A stretch of DNA of 64,000 nucleotides from JAAXHH01 sp965225915 (GTDB lineage Bacteria > JAAXHH01), in assembly GCA_965225915.1 (NCBI GenBank), contig OZ245326.1, forward strand, positions 3,639,273-3,703,272. The letters run 5' to 3'. Under the pieces are notes generated by a model that was not told the origin of the DNA, did not search any database, and was given only the letters and a program-made list of their open reading frames with translations. The translations under genes were made by a program, and so were the position numbers. Of this stretch, positions 47,419-58,400 are shown one piece after another. Position 1 is the stretch's first letter; each line of letters opens with the position of its first letter.

Positions 47419-47654
47419 AGCCCGATTCCGTTAGTGTTGGTTTGGGAAACCGGAGATCAATCCGTGTATTGACTAAGTTTTGATAAAGTATAAACGAACC
47501 AAACGACGTTTGGCAAGCAGTGAAGTCCCAGGAAGTGTCTGTAATCCTTTGACGGTAGATCAGAGACCCTATCATAACCTCTGCATTTGAGAACGCCTGG
47601 CAACTCAAGCTACATCGACAAGAACTGTAGTGCACCCCAAAATGGGACAACCAG

Positions 47655-48518
47655 TTAAGCTACTGTTTTAACACGTGTGGTCATTTGCTCGAACTCAGCA
47701 GGTGGTGTGTAGTCCAGTGCTGAGTGCAAGCGTTTACGATTGTAGAGGTTGTCGATGAAGTAGCCGATACGGGATCGGGCTTCTTCAAGGGATTCGTACT
47801 CGTAGAGATAGACCTCCTCGTATTTGAGGGTTCTGATGAAGCGTTCTGCTTTTGCGTTGTCATAGGGATTGCCGCGCCGGCTCATGCTGATCTGTATGCC
47901 TTCCTTCTTGAGGGTTTCGACATAGGCATTGGAGGCATACTGCACACCCCGGTCCGAGTGATGCACCAGCCCTTCCGGCACCGATCTGGAAGCAAGAGCG
48001 CTGTGCAGAGCATTAAGGGTCAGGCTGGCATCGAGTGTTCGCTCCAGAGCCCAGCCGATGCATCTTCTGCTGTAGGCGTCGAGTACCACGGCCAGATAGA
48101 CCCACTCTCGTGCCAGCCTTATGTAGGTGATGTCGGATACCCACAGCTGGTTGACGCCGGTTAGGTTCAGTCCCGGTACCAGGTTGGCGTAGACGGCGCG
48201 ATCGTGGTTCGAGTCGGTGGTCGATACGAAAGCTTTACGCCGCAGGACAAGCAGATTGTCCTCGCGCATGAGGCGCAGGATCCGCTTGTGGTTCACAGGG
48301 TATCCAAGACGCTGCAGCGCGCGGGTCATGGGACGGTAACCGTAGGAGGGCCAGGAAAGGGCGAGCCTATGGATCCTGTCCCGCAGTTCAAGATCCGGAT
48401 CGGGGCGACCACTACGGCCGCGGTAGTAGCTGGATCGACCGATCGAGAGCGTCTTGCAGAGCCTCTTGACCACGGTACAGTCTGCGGCTACCTGCTTCTG
48501 CGCGACCAGGGAGATCAT
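47655..48518 (-). CDS. IS3-family transposase OrfB (DDE integrase)
   Basis: 287 residues. HTH_21-like SSYYRGRSGRPDPDLELRDR; DDE core: LWVSDITYIRLAREWVYLAVVLDAYSRR (first Asp), LVHHSDRGVQYAS (second Asp), and MSRRGNPYDNAKAERFIRTLK (Glu). Ends with NRKRLHSALDYTPPAEFE as usual. It lies 39 bases downstream of OrfA in the same frame, separated by a TAA. Confidence 0.95.
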   Translation of the reverse strand: MISLVAQKQVAADCTVVKRLCKTLSIGRSSYYRGRSGRPDPDLELRDRIHRLALSWPSYGYRPMTRALQRLGYPVNHKRILRLMREDNLLVLRRKAFVSTTDSNHDRAVYANLVPGLNLTGVNQLWVSDITYIRLAREWVYLAVVLDAYSRRCIGWALERTLDASLTLNALHSALASRSVPEGLVHHSDRGVQYASNAYVETLKKEGIQISMSRRGNPYDNAKAERFIRTLKYEEVYLYEYESLEEARSRIGYFIDNLYNRKRLHSALDYTPPAEFEQMTTRVKTVA

Positions 48519-48557
48519 GAACTGCCTCCATTGCCTCGGGCTGAGCGTGGGATCTCC

Positions 48558-48836
48558 TTAGGGCCGACTCAAAACTTTTTTTAACAGGTCGTTCTCCATG
48601 GTCAACTGACCGACTTTACGTTCCAAGGCCACGATCCGGGCCTCGTCCGAGACCGCCCTGCCGTTGCCGGGGAAAGCCCGCTCACCCTGACGGCGAAGCT
48701 GTTGACGCCAGCGATGGATCAACGTGGGATGGACCTGATGTTCACGAGCCAGTTGACTGATCGACTTGCCCGAATCGGCTTCCTGGAGGACCTGGAGTTT
48801 GAACTCGCGGGTAAACTGACGGCGTTTCAGAGTCAT
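48558..48836 (-). CDS. IS3-family transposase OrfA (helix-turn-helix)
   Basis: 92 residues: FTREFKLQVLQEADSGKSIS and LAREHQVHPTLIHRWRQQLR form the HTH_Tnp_1 domain, and VALERKVGQLTMENDLLKKVL a leucine-zipper-like tail. It binds the element's ends and cooperates with OrfB. Confidence 0.93.
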   Translation of the reverse strand: MTLKRRQFTREFKLQVLQEADSGKSISQLAREHQVHPTLIHRWRQQLRRQGERAFPGNGRAVSDEARIVALERKVGQLTMENDLLKKVLSRP

Positions 48837-48896
48837 GATGTGCCTCCTCGATCAGAAGGAAGCTTAACTCTGTGTCCCGGTCAAGGGTGCAGTACA

Positions 48897-48931
48897 AGCT
48901 TACTCTGTGTCCCGGTCAAGGGTGCAGTACA
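48897..48931 (+). repeat. Orphan duplicate of the IS3 right end (tandem)
   Basis: 35 bases differing from the true right end (48861-48896) by one missing A. It lies immediately outside the element and about 130 bases ahead of the first BIG2/LRR lipoprotein gene. Confidence 0.9.
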
Positions 48932-49064
48932 GGATGTCCAGGGCTGGAGAAGCACGACACCTTTCCAGGTTAGAACGCCAGGAAGTCAATTGTATTCCAT
49001 ATGCTCATCTGGGGCACCATTTCGTCGAAATGAACATCGATCTCTTACATAGGAGGGTAGATAA

Positions 49065-51149
49065 ATGGCCTTGTTTTGTCACAAAGACGCTGCTTTCAAA
49101 GTTGTTCCCACATTCAAGAGTTTACTTGTTTTCGCATTTCTGAGTCTTCTGGTACTGTCTTCATGTGGCAAAGACAGTCCGACGAGACCGGATGAGAAAC
49201 CAGAACCTGCACGGATCACAATAACACCTTCGAGCGTTTCTTTATCCGAAATCGGGGAGACCGCGAGGTTAGGTGCAACAGTCTATAGCACCGACAATTC
49301 TGTCCTATCCGGTACTGTACTGTCTTGGACAAGCAGTAATGTAAACGTGGCTACCGTCGACAATGGGGGACTGGTGACAGCCGTATCGTACGGTACGGCG
49401 CGGATCACCGCGCGTTCCGGAAGCGCATCTCAAAGCGTTCAAGTTACGGTGATTCAGGAAGCTAGCCGCATCGTCATAGAACCAGCCAGGTCGACCCTGA
49501 TGTCCCTTGGCCAGACCATACAAATGACTGCCGCCGTGTTCGATAAGAACGATCAGCCGGTGAAAGACGCTGAAGTGGCTTGGCAGAGTAGTAACGAGGC
49601 GGTGGCCACCGTCGACAATGCGGGATTGGTAACAGCCGTGTCGAACGGCACGGTGCTGATCAGTGCGCGTTCCGGTAGTGCATCTCAAACCGTTCAAGTT
49701 ACGGTGATTCAGGAAGCTGGCCGCATCGTCATTGACCCGGCAGTGGTGACACTCTTTCGATTTGCTTTTGATAATACCCGTAAGACCGCCAATTTGTCCG
49801 CTATCGTACTAGATGCGAACGGGCGTGAATTAGAAGATGCCGACGTGAAGTGGTCCAGCGACAACGAGCGCATTGTCACCGTCGACGATGGGGGACTGGT
49901 AACTGCTATAAACGACGGTACGACAGAGATCACCGCCCGTTCCGGCGACGCCTCGGCGTCGGTCACCGTCCGTGTTCTGCTGCCCGTTATAATCGAATCT
50001 AGTCTGCCGCTTGACCCAAGTAGCGGCATCCCCATATTACGGTTCGACACCGAGGGTCAGACCGCACAACTCTCCGCAATCGTATATTATGTGAATGGTC
50101 GGGAAGTTGAAGGTGCTGAGGTAGAATGGTTCAGCGTCGACGAGGACGTGGTCACCGTCGACGAAAATGGTCTGGTGACCGCTCGTTCAAACGGCGTTAC
50201 GTCCATCTACGCTACCGCAAGTGACTTTCATTGGTCTAATTTTGGCAGTGTAAAGGTGTTTGTAGATATTATACCGTCAGGTGGTATGCAAATAACGATC
50301 TACCCTCCCTTTCCACACCTTGACATTGACCATACAGTTCGGTTTACCGCCACCGAATTTGACGATAATGGACAAGAGGTAACGGGCGCCGAGTTTTCCT
50401 GGTCCAGCGATGACGGGGCCGTAGCCACCGTCGACGAAACGGGATTGGTAACAGCGGTGTCATACGGCACAGCACAGATTACTGCGCAGTCTGGCGTACT
50501 TTCGGCTTCGGTCACCGTTACGGTCAGTACAGACAGCGACAGAGCCAAGCTGATTGATTTCTATCATGGAACAGGCGGTGAGAACTGGAGAGATGCCAAT
50601 TTCAATAAATGGCTGACCGAAGCTCCAATTTCAGATTGGACCGGTGTGAAACTAGATGACAACGGAAGGGTTAGGATCTTGGAACGCTTAACGGTGAATT
50701 TGAGAGGTTCTATTCCACCGGAACTCGGTCAACTTAGTGAACTTCTCGAACTGAGGCTTTTTCGAAACACGTTATCGGGTAGTATTCCACCGGAACTCGG
50801 TCGACTTGTTAACCTTGAAGATCTCAATTTAGGAACCAACCAATTATCGGGTAGTATTCCACCGGAACTCGGTCAAATTGTTAACCTGAAAAACCTGGAT
50901 CTTTGGCGAAACCAGTTGACAGGTAGTATCCCGCCGGAACTCGGCCAAATTGTTAACCTTGAAGGTCTGGATCTTTCTCGAAACCCAGATCTATCTGGTC
51001 CACTGCCAGTTGAGATGATCAATCTGACAAACTTGAACTTTTTGTCTCTGGGAGGAACCCAATTATGTGTGCCACCGACCACTCAATTTGATGAATGGCT
51101 GGCTGGTATTCAGGCAAAGTTGGGTGTTTCTGCCTGCGAAAGTCCGTAG
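49065..51149 (+). CDS. Surface lipoprotein with BIG2 immunoglobulin-like domains and leucine-rich repeats
   Basis: 694 residues. Signal peptide with lipobox LVLSSC, lipidated Cys at 34, followed by GKDSPT. About five bacterial Ig-like (BIG2) domains of about 85-95 residues follow to about residue 485, each with a core such as VATVDNGGLVTAVSYGTARITARSG. Then an LRR part (about 490-690): an N-cap RAKLIDFYHGTGGENW and repeats SGSIPPELGQLVNLEDLNL of the bacterial/plant-like I-P-P-E-L-G type, closing with CVPPTTQFDEWLAGIQ. GGAGG before the ATG at 49065. Likely outer-membrane-anchored, surface-exposed binding protein. Resembles the larger gene at 52450 and shares its C-G-K-D-S-P-T start. Confidence 0.88.
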   Translation: MALFCHKDAAFKVVPTFKSLLVFAFLSLLVLSSCGKDSPTRPDEKPEPARITITPSSVSLSEIGETARLGATVYSTDNSVLSGTVLSWTSSNVNVATVDNGGLVTAVSYGTARITARSGSASQSVQVTVIQEASRIVIEPARSTLMSLGQTIQMTAAVFDKNDQPVKDAEVAWQSSNEAVATVDNAGLVTAVSNGTVLISARSGSASQTVQVTVIQEAGRIVIDPAVVTLFRFAFDNTRKTANLSAIVLDANGRELEDADVKWSSDNERIVTVDDGGLVTAINDGTTEITARSGDASASVTVRVLLPVIIESSLPLDPSSGIPILRFDTEGQTAQLSAIVYYVNGREVEGAEVEWFSVDEDVVTVDENGLVTARSNGVTSIYATASDFHWSNFGSVKVFVDIIPSGGMQITIYPPFPHLDIDHTVRFTATEFDDNGQEVTGAEFSWSSDDGAVATVDETGLVTAVSYGTAQITAQSGVLSASVTVTVSTDSDRAKLIDFYHGTGGENWRDANFNKWLTEAPISDWTGVKLDDNGRVRILERLTVNLRGSIPPELGQLSELLELRLFRNTLSGSIPPELGRLVNLEDLNLGTNQLSGSIPPELGQIVNLKNLDLWRNQLTGSIPPELGQIVNLEGLDLSRNPDLSGPLPVEMINLTNLNFLSLGGTQLCVPPTTQFDEWLAGIQAKLGVSACESP

Positions 51150-51179
51150 ATTTGGTGTTGAACGACTTGTTCAGGCCAC

Positions 51180-52187
51180 GTGATTCGGAAAAGGTGTTTA
51201 TGGGCTGACCAGCCCATAAACACCTTTCGCATACATAAACCGCCCAAGGCCAGGTTGGCATCGTCGGTGACGGGCCTATATCCCTGGCTGGGCTACCAGG
51301 CGACGGCGCGTATTACGGTGTGGGGAGTGACAGGCTTCGGGAAGGGCTCGCTACGTTTGACGCCGGGTACGGGTGGAGCGCTGGAGACGGGATTGGCGAT
51401 GGCGATGGCAGCGGCTGGAATGCGAGGCGAGCTGGTAGCACCTGTGATGGGAGGCTTCGGGATGGCCTTCAAGACGGATGCATTATGGGTGGCAACCTCG
51501 AACGCGGGCTTGGACGGTCCGGCGGGCAGCCTCGCGGCGACACGGGCGGTGGTGACCCGTTTCAGGGCGGGGCTGGAGGCCTCGCGCGGCTATGACTTCA
51601 GGCGCGGGTTGTCACTACAGCCCAGCCTGGAGGTCGGACTACGGCAGGACGACGGTAATGCAGAGACGGGCGCGGGTGTAGATGTCGCCGGCGGCCTGAT
51701 CCTCTCGATCCCGTCGAGGGGGATCAAGGCTAACCTGCGGGTCCGGACGTTGCTTATGCATCAGGATCAGGATTACCGGGAAAGGGGTGTGTTGGTGTCG
51801 TTCAGTTACGATCCTAAGCCATCGACGCCGCTGGGCTTCACGGTGAGTGTGGCACCGTCCTGGGGTGGGCAGACCAGGAGTGGCGCCGAGGCGCTCTGGA
51901 GCCGGGAGACGATGGAGGGGCTGGGAGGACGACGCCAGGAAGCAGGCGCTCGGTTCGATACCGAGCTCGCCTACGGACTTCCGGTCGGCGGGCGGCTGGT
52001 CGGGATACCTTTGATCGGAATCAGATCTTCCACGACATCGCGCTACTACCAACTGGGCTACAAGTTGGCCGTGTTACAGCGTGGTGCTATGAACTTCGAA
52101 CTGGGTGTTGCCGCCCAGCGCCGGGAAAACCTTGTCCGGGGAACAGTGGATAGAGGAGTGACAGCCCGAATCACGATGACCTGGTAA
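51180..52187 (+). CDS. N-terminally truncated outer-membrane beta-barrel (autotransporter-like C-terminal domain)
   Basis: From about 51250 the frame encodes LASSVTGLYPWLGYQATARITVWGVTGFGKGSLRL and a run of amphipathic beta-strands (AVVTRFRAGLEASRGYDF, SLSLQP-like LSLQPSLEVGLRQDD, LRVRTLLMHQDQDYRERGVLVSFSYDP), ending GVTARITMTW, a C-terminal aromatic as in outer-membrane barrels. In relatives I recall, this is the last domain of larger secreted proteins. Here no passenger, signal peptide or ribosome-binding site precedes it; the first codons run through the palindromic terminator. Probably an orphaned domain. Confidence 0.65.
   Translation: MIRKRCLWADQPINTFRIHKPPKARLASSVTGLYPWLGYQATARITVWGVTGFGKGSLRLTPGTGGALETGLAMAMAAAGMRGELVAPVMGGFGMAFKTDALWVATSNAGLDGPAGSLAATRAVVTRFRAGLEASRGYDFRRGLSLQPSLEVGLRQDDGNAETGAGVDVAGGLILSIPSRGIKANLRVRTLLMHQDQDYRERGVLVSFSYDPKPSTPLGFTVSVAPSWGGQTRSGAEALWSRETMEGLGGRRQEAGARFDTELAYGLPVGGRLVGIPLIGIRSSTTSRYYQLGYKLAVLQRGAMNFELGVAAQRRENLVRGTVDRGVTARITMTW
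51190..51227 (+). terminator. Long perfect hairpin after the BIG2/LRR lipoprotein gene
   Basis: Two 18-base arms (51190-51207 and 51210-51227) pair perfectly around AC, with core GGGCTGACCAGCCC and the 3' arm ending CCTTT. It lies 40 bases after the stop codon. The core matches that of the palindrome at 30873-30918 except for one base. Confidence 0.7.
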
Positions 52188-52290
52188 GCATAGCTCTCCA
52201 GGTTGTGGCCGACTCACGATGCTGGTGGACAGTACAGGAATGCAGCTCGCTGGCTGCGTGCTAGCTAAGGAACGTACGTGTTAAAACTGT

Positions 52291-52324
52291 CTTATCTCTG
52301 TGTCCCGGTCAAGGGTGCAGTACA
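52291..52324 (+). repeat. Orphan IS3 right end upstream of the giant lipoprotein gene
   Basis: 34 bases nearly identical to the right end at 48863-48896 (TGTGTCCCGGTCAAGGGTGC and flanks). No element body is attached. Confidence 0.88.
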
Positions 52325-52327
52325 AGA

Positions 52328-52369
52328 TTTGCATATATGTGTATGATGTTTGCATAAATGTGCATACTC
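52328..52369 (+). repeat. Two tandem 21-base repeats in the 5' region of the giant lipoprotein gene
   Basis: TTTGCATATATGTGTATGAT followed at once by TTTGCATAAATGTGCATACT: a direct repeat with 21-base period, AT-rich, 80 bases ahead of the gene start. Could be an operator or part of a promoter; no protein is known to bind it. Confidence 0.5.
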
Positions 52370-52449
52370 TTAATGAGCGTGCATTCCCTCTTAACCTTAC
52401 TGCGATGATCGGACCGGCAGGTCGCAGGTCCATACCATATCGTTTTATA

Positions 52450-55400
52450 ATGACCCATTACAGATACCCATCGACGCCAGTTGTTCTCCGATTTTCGTTG
52501 ATAGTTTTCGCAAGCCTGTCTCTCCTGGCGCTGGCCACCTGCGGCAAGGACAGCCCGACAAAACCCAGCCCTCCGGAACCCCCGCCACCGCCTCCCGCAC
52601 AACCAGTACCTACACGTATTATGATCACACCTGCATCGGTTACGCTGATGGCTATCGGCCAGACCGTGCAGCTCACCGCATCGGTGCTGGACCAGAACGG
52701 CCAGCCTATAACCAGTGCCAACGTCCTTTGGTCGAGCAGCAACGCTGCCGTGGCGACGGTCACCTCCCAGGGCCTGGTAACGGCGGTCATGAACGGCACC
52801 GCCCAGATCACAGCCAGGACGGGGAATGCCTCCGCTTCGGTTACCGTTGCCGTCGCTCAGTCGGCGGTCCGTATCACGATCACACCGCCCTCGGCAGCGC
52901 TTATGGCTATCGGCCAGACCGTGCAGTTCACCGCCACTGTCCTCGATCAGAACAGGCAGCCCGTGGCTGACGCCCAAGTCAACTGGTCCAGCAGTGACGA
53001 TAACGTGGCTGCGGTCGACGCCACGGGCCTCGTCACCGCCGTCATGAACGGCACCGCCCAGATCACCGCCACGGCGGGCAGTGCTTCCGCTGCCGCTACC
53101 GTCACCGTCGCCCAGTCGGCAACGCGCATCACGATCACGCCGCCTTCGGCTACCCTCATGTCTATCGGACAGACCGTGCAGCTCTCGGCCACGGTTTTCG
53201 ATCAGAAGGGTCAACCCGTGACCGGCACGAGCGTCCTGTGGTCGAGCAACAACACGGCCGTGGCCACCGTCACCTCCCAGGGCCTCGTCACCGCCGTCAT
53301 GAACGGCACGGCGCAGATCACCGCCACGGCGGGCAGTGCTTCAGCGACCGCTACCGTTGCCGTCGCCCAGTCGGCGGTCCGTATCACGATCACGCCTCCT
53401 TCGTCTACCCTCATGTCTATCGGCGAGACTGTGCAGATCACCGCGACCGTTCTCGATCAGAACGGCCAGCCGGTGGCAGGCGCCGTGGTGACCTGGCAGA
53501 GCAGCGATGAGGCCGTGGCAACCGTAAACGGCCAGGGGCTCGTCACCGCCGCCATGAACGGCACGGTACAGATCACGGCACGGGCGGGCAGCGCCTCGGC
53601 GCAGGTCGAGGTCCGGGTGATGCAGACTGCAGGAAGCATCGCGATCACGCCCAAGATGGCCACCCTCATGGCCATCGGCGAGACTGTGCAGCTCACCGCG
53701 TCGGTGCTGGACCAGAACGGTCAACCTATAACCAGTGCCAACGTCCTGTGGTCGAGCAACAACACGGCCGTGGCCACCGTCACCTCCCAGGGCCTCGTCA
53801 CCGCCGTCATGAACGGCACGGCGCAGATCACCGCCACGGCGGGCAGTGCTTCAGCGACCGCTACCGTCACCGTCGCCCAGTCGGCAAACCGCATCACGAT
53901 CACGCCTCCTTCGTCTACCCTCATGTCTATCGGCGAGACTGTGCAGCTCACCGCGACCGTTCTCGATCAGAACGGGCAGCCGGTGGCAGGCGCCGTGGTG
54001 ACCTGGCAGAGCAGCGATGAGGCCGTGGCAACCGTAAACGGCCAGGGGCTCGTCACCGCCGCCATGAACGGCACGGTACAGATCACGGCACGGGCGGGCA
54101 GCGCCTCGGCGCAGGTCGAGGTCCGGGTGATGCAGACTGCAGGAAGCATCGCGATCACGCCCGAGATGGCCACCCTCATGGCCATCGGCGAGACTGTGCA
54201 GCTCACCGCGTCGGTGCTGGACCAGAACGGTCAACCTATAACCAGTGCCAACGTCCTGTGGTCGAGCAGCAACGCTGCCGTGGCGACGGTCAGCGCACAG
54301 GGCCTCGTCACCGCCGTCATGAACGGCACGGCGCAGATCACCGCCACGGCGGGCAGTGCTTCAGCGACCGGTACCGTCACCGTCGCCCAGTCGGCAAACC
54401 GCATCACGATCACGCCTCCTTCGTCTACCCTCATGTCTATCGGCGAGACTGTGCAGCTCACCGCGACCGTTCTCGATCAGAACGGGCAGCCCTTAGCTGA
54501 CGCCCAAGTAAACTGGTCCAGCAGTGACGATAACGTGGCTGCGGTCGACGCCACGGGCCTCGTCACCGCCGTCATGAACGGCGCCGCCCAGATCACCGCC
54601 ACGGCGGGAAATGCCTCCGCTTCGGTAACAGTTACCGTTATGGATACCCGACGTGATCGGGAGGCTCTGATCGCACTGTACCATGCTACAAACGGACCGA
54701 ACTGGACCATCAGTTCAAACTGGCTGAGTGATCAACCTTTAGGCGACTGGTACGGTGTTTCGACCAACGTACGGGGAGAGGTGATCCGTCTGGACTTAAG
54801 AGAAAACCTTGTTCAAGGACCAGTCCCATCCGAGATCGGACAGCTCCAGAACCTCGGTCTCCTAATCCTCGATAGCAACCAGTTGACCGGCAACATCCCA
54901 CCCGAAATCTGGAAACTCCAAAACCTCACAGATCTGAGTCTTGGCAACAACCAGTTGACGGGGAGCATCCCTGCCGATATCGGGAAACTTCAAAACCTTA
55001 GAAGCTTGAGACTTTACGCCAACCAGTTGACGGGGAACATACCACCCGAAATCGGGAACCTGCAAAACCTCACAGACATGAGTCTTGGCAACAACCAGTT
55101 GACGGGGAACATACCACCTGAAATCGGGAACCTGCAAAACCTCACATATCTGTATCTTTACAACAACCAGTTGACGGGGAACATACCATCTGAAATCGGG
55201 AATCTCCAAAACCTCGCAGGCCTGTACCTTGGCTACAACCAGTTGACTGGAGCCATTCCACCCGAAATCGGAAAACTCGAGAATCTAATCTACTTATCGC
55301 TTCAAGAGAACGCTGGACTTGGTGGAGCCCTACCCGTGGAAATGACCAGATTGACACAATTGAAACGGCTGAACTTGAGCAGCACCCAGATTTGCGCACC

Positions 55401-58400
55401 GCCGACAGCCGGATTCCAAGAATGGATCAGCACGATACCTGACAAGAGCGGCATCATTTACTGTGCCAGTCCAGAACGGGATGCATTGATCGCGCTGTAC
55501 AACAGGACAGATGGGCCGAACTGGACCATGAACACGAACTGGTCAAGCTATGTGCCGTTAGGCGAATGGTATGGCGTGACCACCGAAGCCGAAGGAAAGG
55601 TAACGAAACTGGTCTTGGCAGATAACAATCTGAGAGGGTCGCTTCCCAGAGAGTTGAGCAATCTGTCTAATCTCAGAACGCTGAATCTCTCGTTAAATTC
55701 CGGCCTGAACGGACCGGTGTCTCATACGTACGTAAGGCTCGGCCTTGAAGAGCTGAACCTGGAAGGAACGCAACTGTGCGTACCACCCGACCCTGAACTT
55801 CAGGAATGGCTTGGCACCATTCCAAACCGCAACGTTGCCATCTGCACTGAAACTCGTCCGGACTACTATCCGTTAGCCGCACTGTACCACAGTACAAACG
55901 GACCGGAATGGACCAATAACACGAATTGGCTGGGCGATGCGCCGCTTCACATCTGGCATGGTGTGACAACCAACTCGAGTGGGCAGGTGACATCGCTGGA
56001 CTTGAGTGAGAACAACCTTCATGGAGAGATTCCGCCTGATATCGGACAACTTGATCACCTCACTCGTTTGGATCTGGAAAGAAACCAGTTGGCCGGGCCG
56101 ATCCCACCTGAAATCGGACAACTCCAAAACCTCACATATCTACATCTTGGCTACACTGGTGTGACCGGCGGGATCCCGCCTGAAATCGGGCAACTCGGTA
56201 ACCTTATCGAGCTTCTCCTTTACAATAACAACCTTTTCGGGCCAATCCCACCCGAAATTGGAAAACTACATAATCTTTGGTTACTGAATATATCGGTAAA
56301 CCAACTATCTGGTCCGATCCCATCTGAAATCGGAAAACTTGTAAACCTTCAAGAGTTTTTAGGCGTACTAAACCAACTATCAGGACCGATCCCACCCGAA
56401 ATCGGAGAACTGCGAAACCTGCGACGGATTTTTCTCTGGGGTAACCGATTGAATGGACCGATCCCACCTGAGCTTGGCCAACTCCAACGTCTCGACGAGC
56501 TGTGGATATCCGGCAACCGCCTGACAGGAATGATTCCATCTGAAATCGGACAACTGAAGAACCTCTCAGAACTGGAGCTTTCAGGAAACCAGTTGATTGG
56601 GCCGATTCCATCCGAAATCGAAAACCTACAGAATCTCTATGTACTTGGTCTTTCAGGTAACCAGTTGGATGGATCGATCCCAACCGAAATCGGACGATTG
56701 TACAACCTTGAAAGATTAGATCTTTCCACAAACCAATTATCGGGATCTATCCTGCCCGAAATCGGAAACCTGCAAAATCTCTCAGAACTGCGACTTGGCT
56801 CAAACCAGTTGACAGGATCGATCCCACACGAAATTGGACTACTACGTAACCTCACGCTTCTGAATCTTGTCTCAAACAATCTTGGTGGACCGATCCCAAA
56901 CGAACTCGGTCAACTGAACATGCTTGAAAAAATGCAGCTTTCGTTTAACCAGTTAACGGGCAACATCCCAATCACCATTGGTAATCTTGTCAGTCTGAAA
57001 ACGCTGAGCCTGTCGGAAAACACCAGCATGTCGGGCGCGATACCCCAGACGCTTACCCGCCTTGGCCTCGAAGAACTGCTGCTCGGCGGCACACAACTGT
57101 GCGCGCCTGGGGATCCAGAGTTCCAGGACTGGCTGAGAGGGGTTGTCAACAGCCGAGTTGCCCGCTGCGTGCCTGACCTGGGGCGATCAACAGCCTACCT
57201 TACCCAGGCGACACAGTCGCTGGAGTATCCGGTTCCCCTGGTGGCCGGCGATGACGCGCTCCTTCGTGTCTTCATTACATCGGAAGTGGACGCAACCATG
57301 CCTCCCGTGCGGGCAACTTTTTATGACGGAGCCAGCGAGGTGTATGTGGCAGAGATACCCGGCGAGGGATCCACTATCCCCCGGCAGATAGACGAGGGCG
57401 ACCTTACGGCTTCGAGCAACGCGAGGGTGCCGGGTTCGGTTGTGATGCCGGGCCTGGAGATGGTGATCGAGGTTGATCCAGAAGGCACGCTGGATCCGGC
57501 TCTCGGCATCTCCGGACGTCTGCCCCGGGCGGGTCGGATGACCGTAGATGTAAGAGATGTGCCGCCTTTCGATCTGACCCTTGTACCCCTACTGTGGACG
57601 GAGAATCCGGACAGGTCGGTATTAACTCTTGTAGAAAGCCTGACAGACGAGTCCGATATGTTCCGATTCACGCGCGATCTCCTGCCGGTGGGCGATTTTG
57701 AAATGAACGTGCGGGAGCCCCTATGGGTTTCGAGGGAACCGAGTTTCTCAAACCATGTGCCTCTCGCAAATCAAATCGTGGCCCTTCGTGCAATGGACGG
57801 AGCAAGTGGACACTACATGGGGATAATCGATGGCGGGGGGTTCGCCCTCACACATCGCGTGATAGTCTCCGGTCTCAACGGCAACACCATAGCGCACGAA
57901 TTTGGCCACACCATGCGACTGCCCCATGCCCCCTGCGGCGGCGCTGGTGGTCCCGACCCCGACTATCCCTATCGTGACGGTTCCATAGGTGCATGGGGAT
58001 ATGATTTGCGCGATGAGATGCTGGTAAATCCGGACACCCCTGACGTAATGAGCTACTGTGGTCCCCCGTGGATCAGCGATTACAACTTTAAAAAGGCCAT
58101 GGGCTACCGCCTGTCGGAGGATCAGGAAACTCTCGTGGCAACGTCCTACGCGCCTTCCACGCGGAGTCTGCTCCTCTGGGGCGGAGTGAATGAGAACGGA
58201 GAGATAGTCTTAGAGCCGACTTTCGTGGTAGACGCGCCACCGTCCCCGCTACAGTCGGACGGTCCGTACCGGATAACCGGGGAGGATCAGGACGGGCACA
58301 CCTTGTTCTATCTATCCTTCGACATGCCCGAAATTGCAGATGCCGAAGGGAAGGCCTTCGCGTTCATCTTGCCGGTACAGACTGACTGGACCGCCAAACT

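Larger units (their letters stand above)
47626..48896 (-). mobile_element. IS3-family insertion sequence (distinct from the other IS3 copies)
   Basis: 1,271 bases. Left end TGTAGTGCACCCCAAAATGG, right end (on the other strand) TGTACTGCACCCTTGACCGG; both ends share TGTA-x-TGCACCC and an inner GTTAAG. OrfA and OrfB are both intact. No clear target duplication is visible. A second copy of the right end directly follows it (48897-48931). Confidence 0.9.

Noticed and set aside
48576..48582. A7 slippery site for programmed -1 frameshifting between OrfA and OrfB
   Set aside because: OrfB is in the same frame as OrfA, and the -1 frame after the A-run does not lead into OrfB.
53230..54490. CRISPR-like array
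   Set aside because: Repeats are coding, 510 bases long and without unique spacers.
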